Assembly: GCA_009786045.1 (NCBI GenBank)
Contig: WQTY01000198.1
Location: 1 to 5,093, forward strand
DNA: 5,093 bases
Direction of reading: 5' to 3'
Source of the DNA: Pseudomonadota bacterium
GTDB taxonomy: Bacteria; Myxococcota_A; Bradymonadia; UBA4248
The notes beneath the pieces were generated by a model. The model did not search any database and had not been told where the DNA came from. It saw nothing but the letters and a program-made list of their open reading frames with translations. A program made the translations under genes and the position numbers. Below are positions 4,971-5,093 of the stretch, piece by piece. Numbering within the stretch: position 1 is the first letter of the stretch; each line of letters begins with the position of its first letter.

Positions 4971-5093
4971 GGACGCGCAGTGCGCATGGGAGTGCGACGC
5001 AGTCGCACCCACGGGGCGTTGCGGGGTGTCCCCGCACAGGGGGTAGACGCGTATCGGCCGGGTGGATGGCAATCCGCCCGGCCGATAGCGGCG
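4971..5093 (+). repeat. Right copy of modular GC-rich hairpin repeat
   Basis: Three strong hairpins follow the DUF454 stop. GTGCGAC-GCA-GTCGCAC spans 4992-5008. TGCGGGG-TGT-CCCCGCA spans 5020-5036. A 16-pair stem with one G-T wobble joins 5052-5067 to 5072-5087 around the loop GGCA. The blocks at 5012-5026, 5036-5046 and 5079-5093 repeat the left copy in inverted orientation. The 5052-5087 hairpin is an expanded form of the left copy's TATCGGCCGATA, with extra sequence inserted at its centre. No T-run follows any hairpin, so none is a classical intrinsic terminator, though they could block 3' exonucleases or slow polymerase. The repeat reaches the window edge and may continue. Confidence 0.78.

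Noticed and set aside
4992..5036. Intrinsic terminator of the DUF454 gene
   Set aside because: The hairpins are strong but no T-run follows either of them on the plus strand.
4719..5072. Minus-strand frames opposite the DUF454 gene
   Set aside because: The plus-strand DUF454 signature is clear, and these frames extend into the hairpin repeat.

Overview
The window reads as a stretch of bacterial chromosome of moderate GC content. The protein types suggest a deltaproteobacterial or Myxococcota-like lineage: a small Cys-rich secreted lipoprotein, a ParC whose C-terminal domain resembles myxobacterial topoisomerase IV A subunits, and a PPC-domain protein with a C-terminal SH3-like module. That placement rests on remembered family resemblance, not on a search. 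I see no phage, plasmid, transposase, CRISPR or tRNA/rRNA features.

Layout. Positions 1-282 hold no convincing gene. They contain one copy of a GC-rich hairpin repeat (about 94-175, including a perfect 30-base palindrome) and the intrinsic terminator (217-244) of a minus-strand gene for a small putative lipoprotein (283-606). Positions 607-1037 form an intergenic region of about 430 bases between two divergent genes. It carries the lipoprotein's strong ribosome binding site and a candidate promoter. It also carries a segment (748-899) with several long-range inverted repeats, and a terminator-like hairpin plus T-run (975-1021) just before parC. Next come three plus-strand genes: parC (topoisomerase IV subunit A, preferred start ATG 1038), a PPC/DUF296-domain protein with a proline-rich linker and a C-terminal SH3-like domain (GTG 3499, set by a strong Shine-Dalgarno), and a DUF454/YbaN-family membrane protein (ATG 4476) that overlaps the previous stop by ATGA. 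A second, inverted copy of the repeat follows directly after that last gene (4971-5093).

How the parts relate. parC supplies the breakage-reunion subunit of the decatenating type IIA topoisomerase; no parE is present in the window. The PPC-SH3 protein may also act on DNA or the nucleoid, which would suit its place 88 bases after parC, but that is inference from domain type and proximity. The PPC-SH3 and DUF454 genes are almost certainly co-transcribed and translationally coupled. Co-transcription with parC is plausible because no terminator is visible between them, although a promoter-like sequence also lies there.

The best leads for unfamiliar biology are the structured 748-1021 region upstream of parC, the PPC-linker-SH3 architecture with its altered metal-site region, and the modular repeat lying behind the 3' ends of two genes in the same relative orientation. 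No clearly new multi-gene system is evident.
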